A stretch of DNA of 64,000 bases from Aureispira anguillae (GTDB lineage: Bacteria; Bacteroidota; Bacteroidia; Chitinophagales; Saprospiraceae), in contig NZ_AP026867.1 of NCBI RefSeq assembly GCF_026000115.1, forward strand, positions 7,519,666 through 7,583,665, given 5' to 3'. Both the position numbers and the translations under genes were made by a program. Positions within the stretch are counted from its first letter, which is position 1, and the number at the start of each line of letters is the position of its first letter. Under the pieces are notes generated by a model. It had not been told where the DNA came from. It ran no database searches and was given only the letters and a program-made list of their open reading frames with translations. Positions 8,064 through 17,752 of the stretch are shown piece after piece.

Positions 8064-8606
8064 ATGTTCTCAATATTCAATAAAAAACAGAAAAAAAATC
8101 ACCTGCTATTTGGCGAATTGGTCTACCGAAAAAATCGAGGAGCCAATAAAAAGCAACTTCCAGGTTTTTGGGAAGGCTTGTTACAGTTGGAGGAGAAACA
8201 GCCCACTCAGCTTATCCTTTGGGGCGACAAAAAAGCAACCCCACATCCTAAGCAAGAGGCTTTGTTCAATCGAATTGTCAACAAGATGGATTATTACATT
8301 CAGCTTTCCAAAGAAGGATTGTATCAACATATTCGAGAAGAAGAAGCACAGATTGGGCATACAGATGATGCTTTGCCAATTGATTTGGACGGTCCAGATG
8401 TAACATGGACGTTAGAGCAGTTGTATTTCCAAGCTTATCCAATGAGTGAGCGTTTGCAAGAGGATTTAGAAACGGATTTGGACGGGGTAGCTTGGGGTTT
8501 TCGGTTTAAGGTGAGCGGGTTTTACAATGGAGGTGGAGCGATTACTGCGTATTCTGCTTTTGTTAATTTGAATTTGCATCCTAAATTTCCCTTTACCTAC
8601 CAATAA
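8064..8606 (+). CDS. Hypothetical protein downstream of nrnA
   Basis: A 180-residue soluble protein of mixed composition with a basic start (NKKQKKNH) and an acidic centre. No family is recognised. It begins 15 bp after the nrnA-like gene and is very likely in the same operon. The C-terminal part holds GWRF-like and YNGGGAI segments typical of beta structure. No signal peptide. Function unknown. Confidence 0.6.
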   Translation: MFSIFNKKQKKNHLLFGELVYRKNRGANKKQLPGFWEGLLQLEEKQPTQLILWGDKKATPHPKQEALFNRIVNKMDYYIQLSKEGLYQHIREEEAQIGHTDDALPIDLDGPDVTWTLEQLYFQAYPMSERLQEDLETDLDGVAWGFRFKVSGFYNGGGAITAYSAFVNLNLHPKFPFTYQ

Positions 8607-8680
8607 TTGACCTTTGGTTCTGAGGAAGGTGAAAATTTTAATAACTGGTTAGATTAACATTTATTGTTTTCTAAAAAAAT

Positions 8681-8735
8681 AGTAGTAAGTCGTATGCTTG
8701 TATCCTTTTAAATACAAAGCTTACGACTTACTACT
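8681..8735. repeat. Hairpin repeat (GTAAGTCGTATGCTT family), copy 1
   Basis: The arms 8681-8703 and 8712-8735 are complementary apart from one mismatch and one bulge, with the 8-base loop CCTTTTAA. The core TAAGTCGTATG and similar flanks (AACAAAA...TAGTAATAA) recur at 30717-30787. It lies between convergent genes, where it could act as a two-way terminator, but there is no clear T run. Confidence 0.6.
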
Positions 8736-8772
8736 TAGAACAAAATAGTAATAAAGGACAGAAGAATTTAAA

Positions 8773-10017
8773 CTACATCGTTGCTCCTTGTACTTTTACT
8801 TTGGTACTGGTATCAATTCCTTTTAAGATTTCAATGTTAATACCGTCAGAAAGACCAACTTCTATATATTTCTTTTGAAATTCTTGTTCGGCAATCTCCT
8901 CTTCGACATAGACCTTACCATTGTCCTCAAACATCAAGTCACGTTCTAGTATCGCCAGCACATTCTCACGTTTGTCCAAGATAATATCCGCACTAGCACT
9001 ATAACCTGCACGCAAGAAAACGCCTTCACGTTGTACCAAATCGGCAATGATCTCAAATTTGACAGAGCCCGATTCTTCGACCCCTTTGGGCGAAATATAA
9101 TCCAATACTGCCTCAAATTTTTCTTTTTCAATCGCACCAACGGTCAACTCTAGACGCATTCCTTTTTTGAGTTGCCCAACGTCAGACTCGTCAATATTGC
9201 CCTCAAAAACTAAGTCTTTCATATTGGCAACTTCTGCAATAATGGTACCTTCATTAAAGGTATTTCGTTCTGTCACAGCATCTCCAACTTCTACACTGAC
9301 ATCCAAGACCATTCCATCTACAGTAGAACGTACCATATTGGCAACTTGACCCGATTTACTAGCGACTCCCTTTTGCAACAACTGTACATTGCTAATAGCA
9401 GATTCCAATTCTTGCGAAAGAACATCTACATTTGAAGCAAGCTCTTTGATGGAACTACTAGCGCCTATTTTTGCATTTTCGAGTGCTGTTTGAGCGACCT
9501 CCAAAGCCGTTTTGTAGTTCAGGTAATCAAGTTCAGCAATCGTTCCATTTTCAAATAGTTGTTTATATTTTTCTTCTTGAACTTTTGCTCTATTAAATTC
9601 TGTTTCTGCCTGTTGAACATCGTATTTATTGGTGTTGATGCCTTTTTGTTGAGCATAACGACGTTTGGCTTCTGCCAAGCGAATACGAGCCAGTTCAACA
9701 TTGGCTTTGGCATTATTGAGTGCTGTAGGGCTAGGAACCAGACGCAATCGAGCAATTGGATCGCCTTTTTTGACAATGTCTCCGCCTTTTACAAATAGCT
9801 CATCTACGATTCCCGAAACTTGGGAAGTAATCACAATTTCTATTCTTGGCTTTACGGTACCTGTAGCAACAGATTTGAGCGTAATAGAGGTCTGATAAGG
9901 GCTAGTAATTTCATAACTAGCATCGCCAGTACCCGAACCACTATAAAAATAAGAAATTAGCCAAATGGATAAAAATACAAACAGGGTTAAAACAACTCCG
10001 AGTATTATGTTTTTCAT
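8773..10017 (-). CDS. MacA/HlyD-like membrane fusion protein (ABC efflux adaptor)
   Basis: A periplasmic adaptor linking an inner-membrane exporter to an outer-membrane channel. It has an N-terminal membrane anchor (about residues 4-24 of MKNIILGV...), a lipoyl-type half motif (VSGIVDELFVKGGDIVKKGDPIARL), a long coiled-coil hairpin rich in Ala, Glu and Lys, the second lipoyl half (STVDGMVLDVSVEVGDAV), and beta-barrel and membrane-proximal domains. I take the ATG at 10017 (414 residues); a start at 10050 adds 11 polar residues before the anchor and is less likely. The permease gene precedes it by 72 bp in the same direction. No ATPase gene is adjacent. Confidence 0.88.
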   Translation of the reverse strand: MKNIILGVVLTLFVFLSIWLISYFYSGSGTGDASYEITSPYQTSITLKSVATGTVKPRIEIVITSQVSGIVDELFVKGGDIVKKGDPIARLRLVPSPTALNNAKANVELARIRLAEAKRRYAQQKGINTNKYDVQQAETEFNRAKVQEEKYKQLFENGTIAELDYLNYKTALEVAQTALENAKIGASSSIKELASNVDVLSQELESAISNVQLLQKGVASKSGQVANMVRSTVDGMVLDVSVEVGDAVTERNTFNEGTIIAEVANMKDLVFEGNIDESDVGQLKKGMRLELTVGAIEKEKFEAVLDYISPKGVEESGSVKFEIIADLVQREGVFLRAGYSASADIILDKRENVLAILERDLMFEDNGKVYVEEEIAEQEFQKKYIEVGLSDGINIEILKGIDTSTKVKVQGATM

Positions 10018-10088
10018 TATAAGTAACTGTGTATGTGAATTAACAAACAACTTAGATTAGATCAAAACCTAAGTCTTGAAATTTTTTT

Positions 10089-11336
10089 TTAATCTGAACG
10101 CAAGGCTTCTACAGGATTGATTCGGGCAGCATGCAAGGCAGGAAGTAGCCCCGCTAATAAACCGGAAAACACTAAAACAACAAGCGACCCTATACTGACC
10201 CCTAAGTTGACCTCTGGATTCATAAACATTTGCCCACTCATATCCATTCCCGAAACAAAGTAATCAATAAAGGATATAATTCCTGTGCCAAGCAACAACC
10301 CAAGATAGCCAGATAAAGTGGTAATGAATACAGATTCTAGCAAAATCAAACTAATGATAGACCAAGGAGTTGCCCCAATTGCTTTGCGGACACCAATCTC
10401 TCTAGTACGGTCTTTTACGGTAATCAGCATCACATTACTAACGCTCACAACACCTGCCATTAAGGTACCGATTCCTACAATCCACAAAAACCAGCGAATT
10501 CCACTAAATAAGCCTGTTATCTTTCTATATTCTTTCTCTAGGTTAAAACAACCAATGGCTTGTTGATCCTCAGGCGAAATTCTATGCCTTGATTTTAATA
10601 CCTGAATAATATCGTCTTCTACATCACTTACTCTTGTATTGCCATCAATGGTACAAACAAACCAAGAAATATCTTCTCCATTACCAAACAGACGCAAAGA
10701 AGTACTTAGCGGAATAAAAATAGTTTCTTCTGCTTCTTGCAACCTTCTGGATTCGCCATCAAACTTGATAACGCCCACCACCTGAAAAGGTATTCCTTTG
10801 ACAATAAGATATTTCCCAATGGGGTTTTCATTGCCAAATACTTCTTCTTGAACCGTTCGACCAATTACCGCAACTTTTCGAACCTCTTCTTCATCCTTGT
10901 AATTGAGCACTCGCCCTTGCGTTGGAATTAATGACTCTACCTGAAAGATTCCCTCCCATTCACCACGAAGCCCAAAATTGTTGGATTGCGTTTTGTAGGA
11001 AGCAACAACATTGTTCGTAACATGGCGAGGGGCTAAAATATCCAGAAAGGGCAGTTGCTCTCGAAGTGCTCTAATGTCGCTCACATTAAACGACTCCCAG
11101 CGACCAACAGGCATTCCCTTGTACGCTATGCTTGTTTCTTCGGGCCAAATGTATAAACTATTGGTAGAACGTCCTCCAAATTCATTGAGAATCCCCTTTT
11201 CTAAACCATCTCCCATGCCCAACATAAAAATAAGCATAAAAATACCCCAAAATACTCCCGCAGCAGTGAGTCCTGTACGTAGTTTATTTTGTCGGATTGT
11301 TCCGAAAATTTCCTGCCATATATCTCTATCAAACAC
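10089..11336 (-). CDS. MacB-like ABC transporter permease (FtsX type)
   Basis: A 415-residue permease: one N-terminal membrane helix (about 22-43), a large periplasmic MacB core domain, then three C-terminal helices (about 283-305, 330-355, 375-400) with the FtsX-family stretch RTREIGVRKAIGATPWSI. Permeases of this kind use ATP hydrolysed by a separate subunit to drive mechanotransmission or export of peptides, lipoproteins or drugs. It precedes the MacA-like gene and no nucleotide-binding protein is encoded nearby, so the ATPase must be supplied elsewhere. A TAnnTTTG box lies about 160 bp upstream. Confidence 0.88.
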   Translation of the reverse strand: MFDRDIWQEIFGTIRQNKLRTGLTAAGVFWGIFMLIFMLGMGDGLEKGILNEFGGRSTNSLYIWPEETSIAYKGMPVGRWESFNVSDIRALREQLPFLDILAPRHVTNNVVASYKTQSNNFGLRGEWEGIFQVESLIPTQGRVLNYKDEEEVRKVAVIGRTVQEEVFGNENPIGKYLIVKGIPFQVVGVIKFDGESRRLQEAEETIFIPLSTSLRLFGNGEDISWFVCTIDGNTRVSDVEDDIIQVLKSRHRISPEDQQAIGCFNLEKEYRKITGLFSGIRWFLWIVGIGTLMAGVVSVSNVMLITVKDRTREIGVRKAIGATPWSIISLILLESVFITTLSGYLGLLLGTGIISFIDYFVSGMDMSGQMFMNPEVNLGVSIGSLVVLVFSGLLAGLLPALHAARINPVEALRSD

Positions 11337-11494
11337 TTATGAGAATTTTTTGGAATTAATTATTCATGAAGCAAGTGGTTAGAGGCTTGTTCTATGAATA
11401 ATATTGAAAGGAATTAAATGAAAAAATAGTTTAGGATAGAACAAAAAAAAAGCCAATACAACATGATTTGCCTACCGTGAATGGTTTAAGGCTA

Positions 11495-11523
11495 CAAAAG
11501 TAAGATAAAATTCAAAAGCCCAA
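11495..11523 (-). promoter_or_regulatory. Candidate promoter of the MacB-MacA pair
   Basis: On the minus strand TACTTTTG (11495-11502) fits the Bacteroidota -7 box, with TTG (11521-11523) 18 bp further upstream. It lies in the 364-bp divergent gap 11337-11700, in which I see no other feature. Confidence 0.4.
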
Positions 11524-11700
11524 AAATTAAAAAGGCGAATACCTCTATTTTTAACGATTCATTTTGGATTCATACTACTCTATAAAAAAAACTTCCCGTC
11601 TGTGTCACAAAAAAATAGAAAGGACAGTCTTCTATTAAAATTTGTTCATCACAGGCTACCTATTTTATCGTGTACCAAGTAGCTTCTTTAAGTATTAAAT

Positions 11701-12312
11701 ATGAAAAAAATACATCAGATATCAGGGATTGTATTGAGTTTGTTTGTCAGTCTACATTTTTGCAACCACCTTATGGCGCTTAGCAGTGTCCAAATGCACA
11801 TAGACTGGATGAATCGATTTCGTTTGATTTATCAAAACCCTTTTATTGAGCCTTTTTTATTGTTTGCCATCTTAGCACAAATTGTATCGGGCATTCAATT
11901 GGTTCGAAACCGAGGATGGAGGCAGGTAGATATTTATAATAAAATACAGGTTTATTCAGGAATCTACCTAGGCTTCTTCTTGCTGATGCATACTTCAGCT
12001 ACTTTAGTAGGGCGTTTTTTATTGTTGGTAGATACCAATTTTTATTATGCAGCTATGGTCGTTAACATCAAGCCGATTGCCTTCTTTTATGTTCCTTATT
12101 ATATGTTGGGAACCTTGTCTTTTTTTGCCCATATAGCCTGTGTGCTAAGGCTTAAAAGCATGCGCAGCAACGGTCGAAAAAAAGCATCTAGGTTAGCCAA
12201 TGGAATCATGGTCTTGGGGCTTGTTGTTACACTACTCATTATTTTTGCTTTTACTTACCAAATTACATTACCACAAGAATATGTGGATTTGGTCAATCGT
12301 TTTATAGGATAA
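11701..12312 (+). CDS. Multi-helix membrane protein, possibly cytochrome b-like
   Basis: A 203-residue protein with five predicted membrane helices: about residues 5-25, 50-70, 85-107, 130-150 and 165-190. Histidines near helix ends (His20 and His23 in SLHFCNHL, His97 in LLMHTSATL, His144 in FAHIAC) are placed as in small b-type haem anchors such as the succinate dehydrogenase cytochrome subunit. No partner flavoprotein or iron-sulfur subunit is nearby, so this is only a structural impression. A strong terminator follows directly, so it appears monocistronic. Confidence 0.55.
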   Translation: MKKIHQISGIVLSLFVSLHFCNHLMALSSVQMHIDWMNRFRLIYQNPFIEPFLLFAILAQIVSGIQLVRNRGWRQVDIYNKIQVYSGIYLGFFLLMHTSATLVGRFLLLVDTNFYYAAMVVNIKPIAFFYVPYYMLGTLSFFAHIACVLRLKSMRSNGRKKASRLANGIMVLGLVVTLLIIFAFTYQITLPQEYVDLVNRFIG

Positions 12313-12351
12313 TAAGGTTGTTTTTTTGACAGTGGGAGAGATTAAAAAATT

Positions 12352-12387
12352 AAGGTGGTTTAAGTACAGTTTTAAACCACCTTTTTT
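12352..12387 (+). terminator. Intrinsic terminator
   Basis: The stem AAGGTGGTTTAA pairs with TTTAAACCACCTT around a short loop and is followed by a run of T. It lies 40 bp after the stop of the membrane-protein gene. Confidence 0.9.
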
Positions 12388-12452
12388 ATAGCTATTGGTG
12401 TGTTTATTCTTACTAAAAAATAAAAAAAGTGAACTTATTAAATGCTGTAAAC

Positions 12453-12503
12453 TTGCATTTTTGAAATTTTAGATCTATTATTGTTGATAAATCAATAATT
12501 GAT
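12453..12503 (+). promoter_or_regulatory. marR-type promoter with overlapping operator
   Basis: TTG (12453-12455) and TATTATTG (12476-12483) are 20 bp apart, matching the Bacteroidota promoter pattern. The perfect palindrome ATCAAT-A-ATTGAT (12491-12503) follows, at about +2 to +14, where a bound repressor would block transcription. A near-identical palindrome lies upstream of the next gene. Confidence 0.55.
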
Positions 12504-12513
12504 AATGTGAAAT

Positions 12514-12951
12514 ATGAGTGAAGATTTACGATTAGATGATGTTTATATTTTCTTATTAGAACGAGTTTCTAAGCGGTTTAAAAAATATGCCAAGGCAGAA
12601 TTGGGGACTATTGGGGTGAAACTTTCTAGCGACCAATGGGTGGTTTTAAAACGAGTAAGTGAGCGTCCTGGAACAACCCAGCGAGAAATTGCTACATCAA
12701 CGTACAAAGATCCTGCTTCTATTACTCGAATTTTAGATTTGTTGCAAAAAGAAAACTTAATTAAACGGGAAGGGGGCAATGACCGCCGTTCCTTTGGAAT
12801 TTATCTTACGGATAAAGGAGCAGCACTCGTGCAAAAAATATTGCCAACAGCTGTTGAAATTAGGGCAAAAGGCTTAGAGGGGATTAGCGAAGATGAAAAA
12901 TTGTTACTGAATCGTTTGTTAAAAAAGATTCATGACAATTTTGATAAATAG
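12514..12951 (+). CDS. MarR-family transcriptional regulator
   Basis: A 145-residue winged-helix regulator. The helix-turn-helix is at about 55-85 (TTQREIATSTYKDPASITRILDLLQKENLI), with the wing motif GGNDRRSFGIYLTDKG (about 88-103), characteristic of MarR; terminal helices provide dimerisation. Members usually repress themselves and neighbouring genes and are released by small ligands or oxidation. There is no Cys in the visible core, so redox sensing of the OhrR type is unlikely. Palindromes before this gene and before 13059 suggest autoregulation and control of its neighbour. Confidence 0.92.
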   Translation: MSEDLRLDDVYIFLLERVSKRFKKYAKAELGTIGVKLSSDQWVVLKRVSERPGTTQREIATSTYKDPASITRILDLLQKENLIKREGGNDRRSFGIYLTDKGAALVQKILPTAVEIRAKGLEGISEDEKLLLNRLLKKIHDNFDK

Positions 12952-12999
12952 CAGGGCTATTTTTTTGTGTATATTGTTGATGTGTCAATAATATAAAGA

Positions 13000-13010
13000 T
13001 CAATTATTGA
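13000..13010 (+). promoter_or_regulatory. Second candidate MarR operator
   Basis: TCAAT-T-ATTGA is a perfect palindrome differing from the site at 12491 only at its centre and outer bases. Both are followed by GTGAAATA. It lies 48 bp before the start of the secreted NTF2-like gene. Confidence 0.5.
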
Positions 13011-13058
13011 AAGTGAAATATTTAATACCATTTCTATAACTTTATAAAATTAAAAAGA

Positions 13059-13496
13059 ATGAAAAATTTACTATTAGGAAGCATTTTATGTTTTGCCATT
13101 TCGGTTGATAGCGCAGTAGCGAACACCAATCCTATTAAAGCAATTGTTGAAGCAGTCGAAAACTTTGCCAGTAATGCCGATCAACAAAATGTTGCTAAAA
13201 TGGAAAAAACCTTGCACAAAGATTTTCGTGCGGTGCTGAACCAGCTATTTGGGAGCAAAGAAGTTAGCATTACCAATAAGGAGAGTTACCTTGAACTATT
13301 GAAGGCTAAAAAAATTGGAGGAGATACCCGAATCGTTACAATTAATAGTGTTGATATACAAGGAAAAAATGCTTTTGTAAAAGCTACTTTTAAGGGCAAA
13401 AAATTAAATTTTAATACCTATTTGTTGTTGGTTGAAGAAGAAAAAGGACTGTGGAAAATAATTAGTGACACACCACTTATAACAACAGTAGAGTAA
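13059..13496 (+). CDS. Secreted NTF2-like (lumazine-binding-type) protein
   Basis: 145 residues with a signal peptide (cleavage near AVANT). The mature part resembles small NTF2-like cone folds (SnoaL/DUF4440/lumazine_bd_2): a helical start with AIVEAVENFASNADQQNVAKMEKTLHKDFRAV, a beta-rich second half and the terminal signature LLLVEEEKGLWKIISDTP. It probably binds a small ligand in the periplasm. The shared palindrome with the MarR gene 108 bp upstream suggests it is a regulated target. Confidence 0.75.
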   Translation: MKNLLLGSILCFAISVDSAVANTNPIKAIVEAVENFASNADQQNVAKMEKTLHKDFRAVLNQLFGSKEVSITNKESYLELLKAKKIGGDTRIVTINSVDIQGKNAFVKATFKGKKLNFNTYLLLVEEEKGLWKIISDTPLITTVE

Positions 13497-13522
13497 TGAT
13501 GATTAACGTTCCGTGGAGAAAC

Positions 13523-13567
13523 AAAGATTTGAAAGAGATGGCAGTTTTGACACCTCTTTCAATCTTT
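13523..13567. terminator. Hairpin between convergent genes
   Basis: AAAGATTTGAAAGAG pairs with CTCTTTCAATCTTT (one bulged T). It sits between the 3' ends of the NTF2-like gene (+) and eno (-) and probably stops transcription from either side. Confidence 0.6.
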
Positions 13568-13616
13568 ATATTAATAACAGTTAAAATAGCCTAAGGCACT
13601 CTAACCGATTGATGTA

Positions 13617-14936
<1,320 letters not shown>

Positions 14937-15120
14937 TTAGTTGTCTCAATAGTTCGTTAACCTTTAAATAATTTTTGTTCTTTGGCAAGGCCCTCTAGCA
15001 GTAAATTGTATGCTATCCCATTTTAAAATTTTATGCGATTAGCTGCACGACTATTGGGTTACCAAGAAACCATAGTTTTTATCTAAAAAACTAATGAACT
15101 ATTATTCTCTAATAATGAGG

Positions 15121-15153
15121 CAAAGATAAGGGAATTTAATTCCTAACCATCAA
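15121..15153 (-). promoter_or_regulatory. Candidate eno promoter
   Basis: On the minus strand TATCTTTG (15121-15128) matches TAnnTTTG; TTG (15151-15153) is 22 bp upstream. It lies in the 422-bp gap 14907-15328, which otherwise holds only the hairpin at 15248-15300. Confidence 0.5.
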
Positions 15154-15247
15154 TTCTTAATTAAATTTTATTCTTTGAATAAATCTGCAAAAAAAGAAAG
15201 CTAAAATGCGTTCTTGATGAGGAGAAAACGTAGCCGTTTAAGCCCTG

Positions 15248-15300
15248 AAAATTTGATGATTGAGCAGACTAATTAAGCAGCCATACAATCATCAAATTTT
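15248..15300. repeat. 15-bp perfect inverted repeat 3' of ridA
   Basis: AAAATTTGATGATTG (15248-15262) is exactly repeated in inverse at 15286-15300, with a 23-base loop. It lies 29 bp past the ridA stop. It may terminate or stabilise the ridA transcript; there is no clear T run. Confidence 0.55.
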
Positions 15301-15328
15301 GAAGCTAGAAGAAGATTAGAATAAGTTT

Positions 15329-15709
15329 TTAGACCGTAGCAATACAAGAAATTTCTACATTGACATATTTGGGCAAGTTAGCCACCTCTACCGCTTCACG
15401 AGCAGGAGCAGTATCATCATTAAAATAACGAGAATAAACCTCATTTATAGCGGCATAATTCCCCATGTCAGACATAAAAATGGTGCACTTAATCACATTT
15501 TCAAAGGTAGTATTGGCTTCGGCTAAAACCCCTGCAAGGTTTTGCATTACTCGTTCGGTCTCAGATTTGATTCCACCTTGTTCCAATTCGCCAGTTGCTG
15601 GATCAATGGCAATTTGACCCGATACATATAAAATACCATTGGCAATAACAGCTTGGTTGTAAGGACCTACAGGAGCAGGAGCATTGTTCGTTTGGATGAT
15701 TTGTTTCAT
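15329..15709 (-). CDS. ridA: RidA family enamine/imine deaminase
   Basis: RidA hydrolyses reactive 2-aminoacrylate and related enamines made by PLP enzymes, giving ketoacids and ammonia. The 126-residue length is standard. Visible family features are APAPVGPYNQAV near the N-terminus, the block VIKCTIFMSDMGNYAAINEVYSRYF, and the substrate-binding Arg in APAREAVEVANLP (about residue 106). The end VEISCIA is also typical. Cytoplasmic homotrimer by family knowledge. It is followed by an inverted repeat and appears monocistronic. Confidence 0.95.
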   Translation of the reverse strand: MKQIIQTNNAPAPVGPYNQAVIANGILYVSGQIAIDPATGELEQGGIKSETERVMQNLAGVLAEANTTFENVIKCTIFMSDMGNYAAINEVYSRYFNDDTAPAREAVEVANLPKYVNVEISCIATV

Positions 15710-15807
15710 AATGTTATTGTGTTAAAGAGATGTCGTGGTTGGATAAAAGACTCCAATGGTTAAATTTAAGTGCTAGAATTGATACCTCAAAATAGAAGTA
15801 CTAAATT

Positions 15808-16758
15808 CTATGATAAATGTTTTAATATAATAATCTCTTGTTTGGTCAAAAATCGAGATTTTCCAATCGGAATGTTTTTCTTGGTTAGCGAGGCATAGCG
15901 AACACGATCTAGTTTGACGACCTCGTAGCCCAAGTGCTCAAAAATACGTCGAACAATACGATTTCGACCAATGTGAATTTCTATACCAATCGTCTTGTTG
16001 TTGTCTCCATATTCAATGGCATCAACAGGAGCAGGGCCATCTTCTAACTGTAACGTCTGACGTATTTTTTCTAGATCTTGAGGAAGCAAAGCCTTGTCCA
16101 GTTTTGCCTTATACACCTTTTTTACCCCAAAACTAGGATGCGATAATTTTTGTGCAAACGTTCCATCATTGGTTAAGAGCAATAACCCTGTTGTATTTCG
16201 ATCCAAGCGACCAACGGGATAAATGCGTTCTTTGGTGAGATCAGATACAAAATCCAAGACGGTTTTTCTACCATTTTCATCGTGAAGGGTTGTGATGACG
16301 TTTTTAGGCTTGTTGAGTAGGATGTAAACATGATTTCGAGTCGGTTGGACAATCTCATCCTGAAACTTAACGACATCCGCTGCCTGAACCTTGTATCCCA
16401 TTTCCAACATGACAACATCGTTGACAGTAACCAAGCCGTTTTGAATGTGTTCACTGGCTTTTCGGCGAGAGCAAATACCTGCATGAGCAATGTATTTGTT
16501 TAAGCGCATATTTTCTTCTACAGGCGCTTCGTGGCTAGTGGGAACTTCCTTTTTTTTGAATTTAGACTGTTTGTTTGCAAATTTTTTCTTGCCAAAACCT
16601 TTTTTATCAAAATTCTTCTTATTAGACTGCTTTTTAGGGCGTTTTTCCTTTTCGGCATCTGCATAATAAGATACCTCATCATAGGGATCTTCAGTTGCTT
16701 TTTTCTTATAAAATTTACTGAATGGCTTATCGTTGTCTCTATTCGGTTTACGCTTCAT
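15808..16758 (-). CDS. rluB: RluB/RsuA-type rRNA pseudouridine synthase
   Basis: 316 residues: a Lys-rich, poorly ordered extension (1-80), an S4 RNA-binding domain (about 84-135, MRLNKYIAHAGICSRRKASEHI) and an RsuA-class catalytic domain with the catalytic Asp in VGRLDRNTTGLLLL (Asp186). By family knowledge it isomerises uridine in large-subunit rRNA; RluB versus RluE/F type cannot be settled from sequence alone. Basic N-terminal extensions are common on Bacteroidota RluB and probably aid RNA binding. The C-terminal tail is short. Confidence 0.9.
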   Translation of the reverse strand: MKRKPNRDNDKPFSKFYKKKATEDPYDEVSYYADAEKEKRPKKQSNKKNFDKKGFGKKKFANKQSKFKKKEVPTSHEAPVEENMRLNKYIAHAGICSRRKASEHIQNGLVTVNDVVMLEMGYKVQAADVVKFQDEIVQPTRNHVYILLNKPKNVITTLHDENGRKTVLDFVSDLTKERIYPVGRLDRNTTGLLLLTNDGTFAQKLSHPSFGVKKVYKAKLDKALLPQDLEKIRQTLQLEDGPAPVDAIEYGDNNKTIGIEIHIGRNRIVRRIFEHLGYEVVKLDRVRYASLTKKNIPIGKSRFLTKQEIIILKHLS

Positions 16759-16889
16759 GTATTGGATATATAAGTAAGCATTTAAAACATTAGTCTGATT
16801 CTTAATGGTATAAAACTTACTTTAAATGAAAATATGAGACAAAGTTAAGCTATTTACTGCTGTTACCCAAACAAAAGCAAAGAGAGGAC

Positions 16890-17426
16890 TTATAAAATAT
16901 CTTCATTGGAGGGAGGGAGTTGAATATCCTCTGGGGGTGATTTCCTTTCTATTCTAGTGGGAATCACTTTAGTTGGAGACGAGCTACTTCTTTTATGAGG
17001 TGTTGTCTCGGTTTCTTTGGGCTCTTTGTCTGAAGCAGAACGGTTTTCTAATCCCCATGTTTCAGGGCTTCTTAGTGTTTCAGACATAATTTTAAAAACT
17101 GGCGCTTCTATGTATTTTTCTTTATGTTTTAAGATATAATAAGCGACACTAAGCAGTACAATAGCAATCAATAAAAAACTCAAAACATAAGCAAAAGAAC
17201 TCATGAAGAAAGAAAAAATCCAGCCTAATAATAAAGCCAATGCAATAGAAACAAACATTAGACAAACAATCGCTAACGTCCAAATCGCAATTAAACCAGC
17301 TAAGGAGGCCAATCCTCTAGCTAGATCCAGTGCAATTTGACCACGATAATCGTCAAATTTGGTATCTAGATACTCTGTTAGTGTCTCTTTGACTCGATCT
17401 GTAATTGTTTTCTTGCTGCCAAACAT
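16890..17426 (-). CDS. Phage-holin-like (DUF1469-type) membrane protein
   Basis: 178 residues. A short amphipathic N-terminus is followed by a hydrophobic hairpin (about 40-65 and 72-98) and a charged, Pro/Ser-rich tail. This layout fits the Phage_holin_3_6/DUF1469 group, whose members are usually housekeeping envelope proteins, not phage holins. No phage genes are nearby. The tail (about 115-178) looks disordered. Function unknown. The 326-bp divergent gap to the next gene (17427-17752) is AT-rich, and I see no clear feature in it. Confidence 0.65.
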   Translation of the reverse strand: MFGSKKTITDRVKETLTEYLDTKFDDYRGQIALDLARGLASLAGLIAIWTLAIVCLMFVSIALALLLGWIFSFFMSSFAYVLSFLLIAIVLLSVAYYILKHKEKYIEAPVFKIMSETLRSPETWGLENRSASDKEPKETETTPHKRSSSSPTKVIPTRIERKSPPEDIQLPPSNEDIL

Positions 17427-17752
17427 TGATTTTGGTTTAAATGAAGTACTAGTGTTTAAAGAACCGAAAAAAAAATAAAAATGTTCAAAATTTACTTTAC
17501 AATGTACTTAGAACTTTGTGATTTAAAAATAGACTACAAAAATAAAGGTAAAAACCAAGTGTATAAAGCAGGGGGCAAACTTAATCAAAAAGTAAAAAGA
17601 AAAATCATAGATAGCCAAGATTCAGCGCTATAAAATTAATTAAAAATCAAATCATAATTTGAAAAAAAAATAGTACATTTATGAGTTAATGAAAGCCAAG
17701 CTTTTGAGCTAATAGGTCTTTTTGGCAGATCAATAAATGACGCATTACCAAC

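Noticed and set aside
15248..15300. Inverted repeat 3' of ridA as a TA-flanked MITE
   Set aside because: The arms do not match either element family, the segment is only 53 bp, and there are no clear target duplications.
16890..17426. Holin-like protein as a sign of prophage
   Set aside because: No other phage genes are near, and DUF1469-type proteins are common housekeeping membrane proteins.
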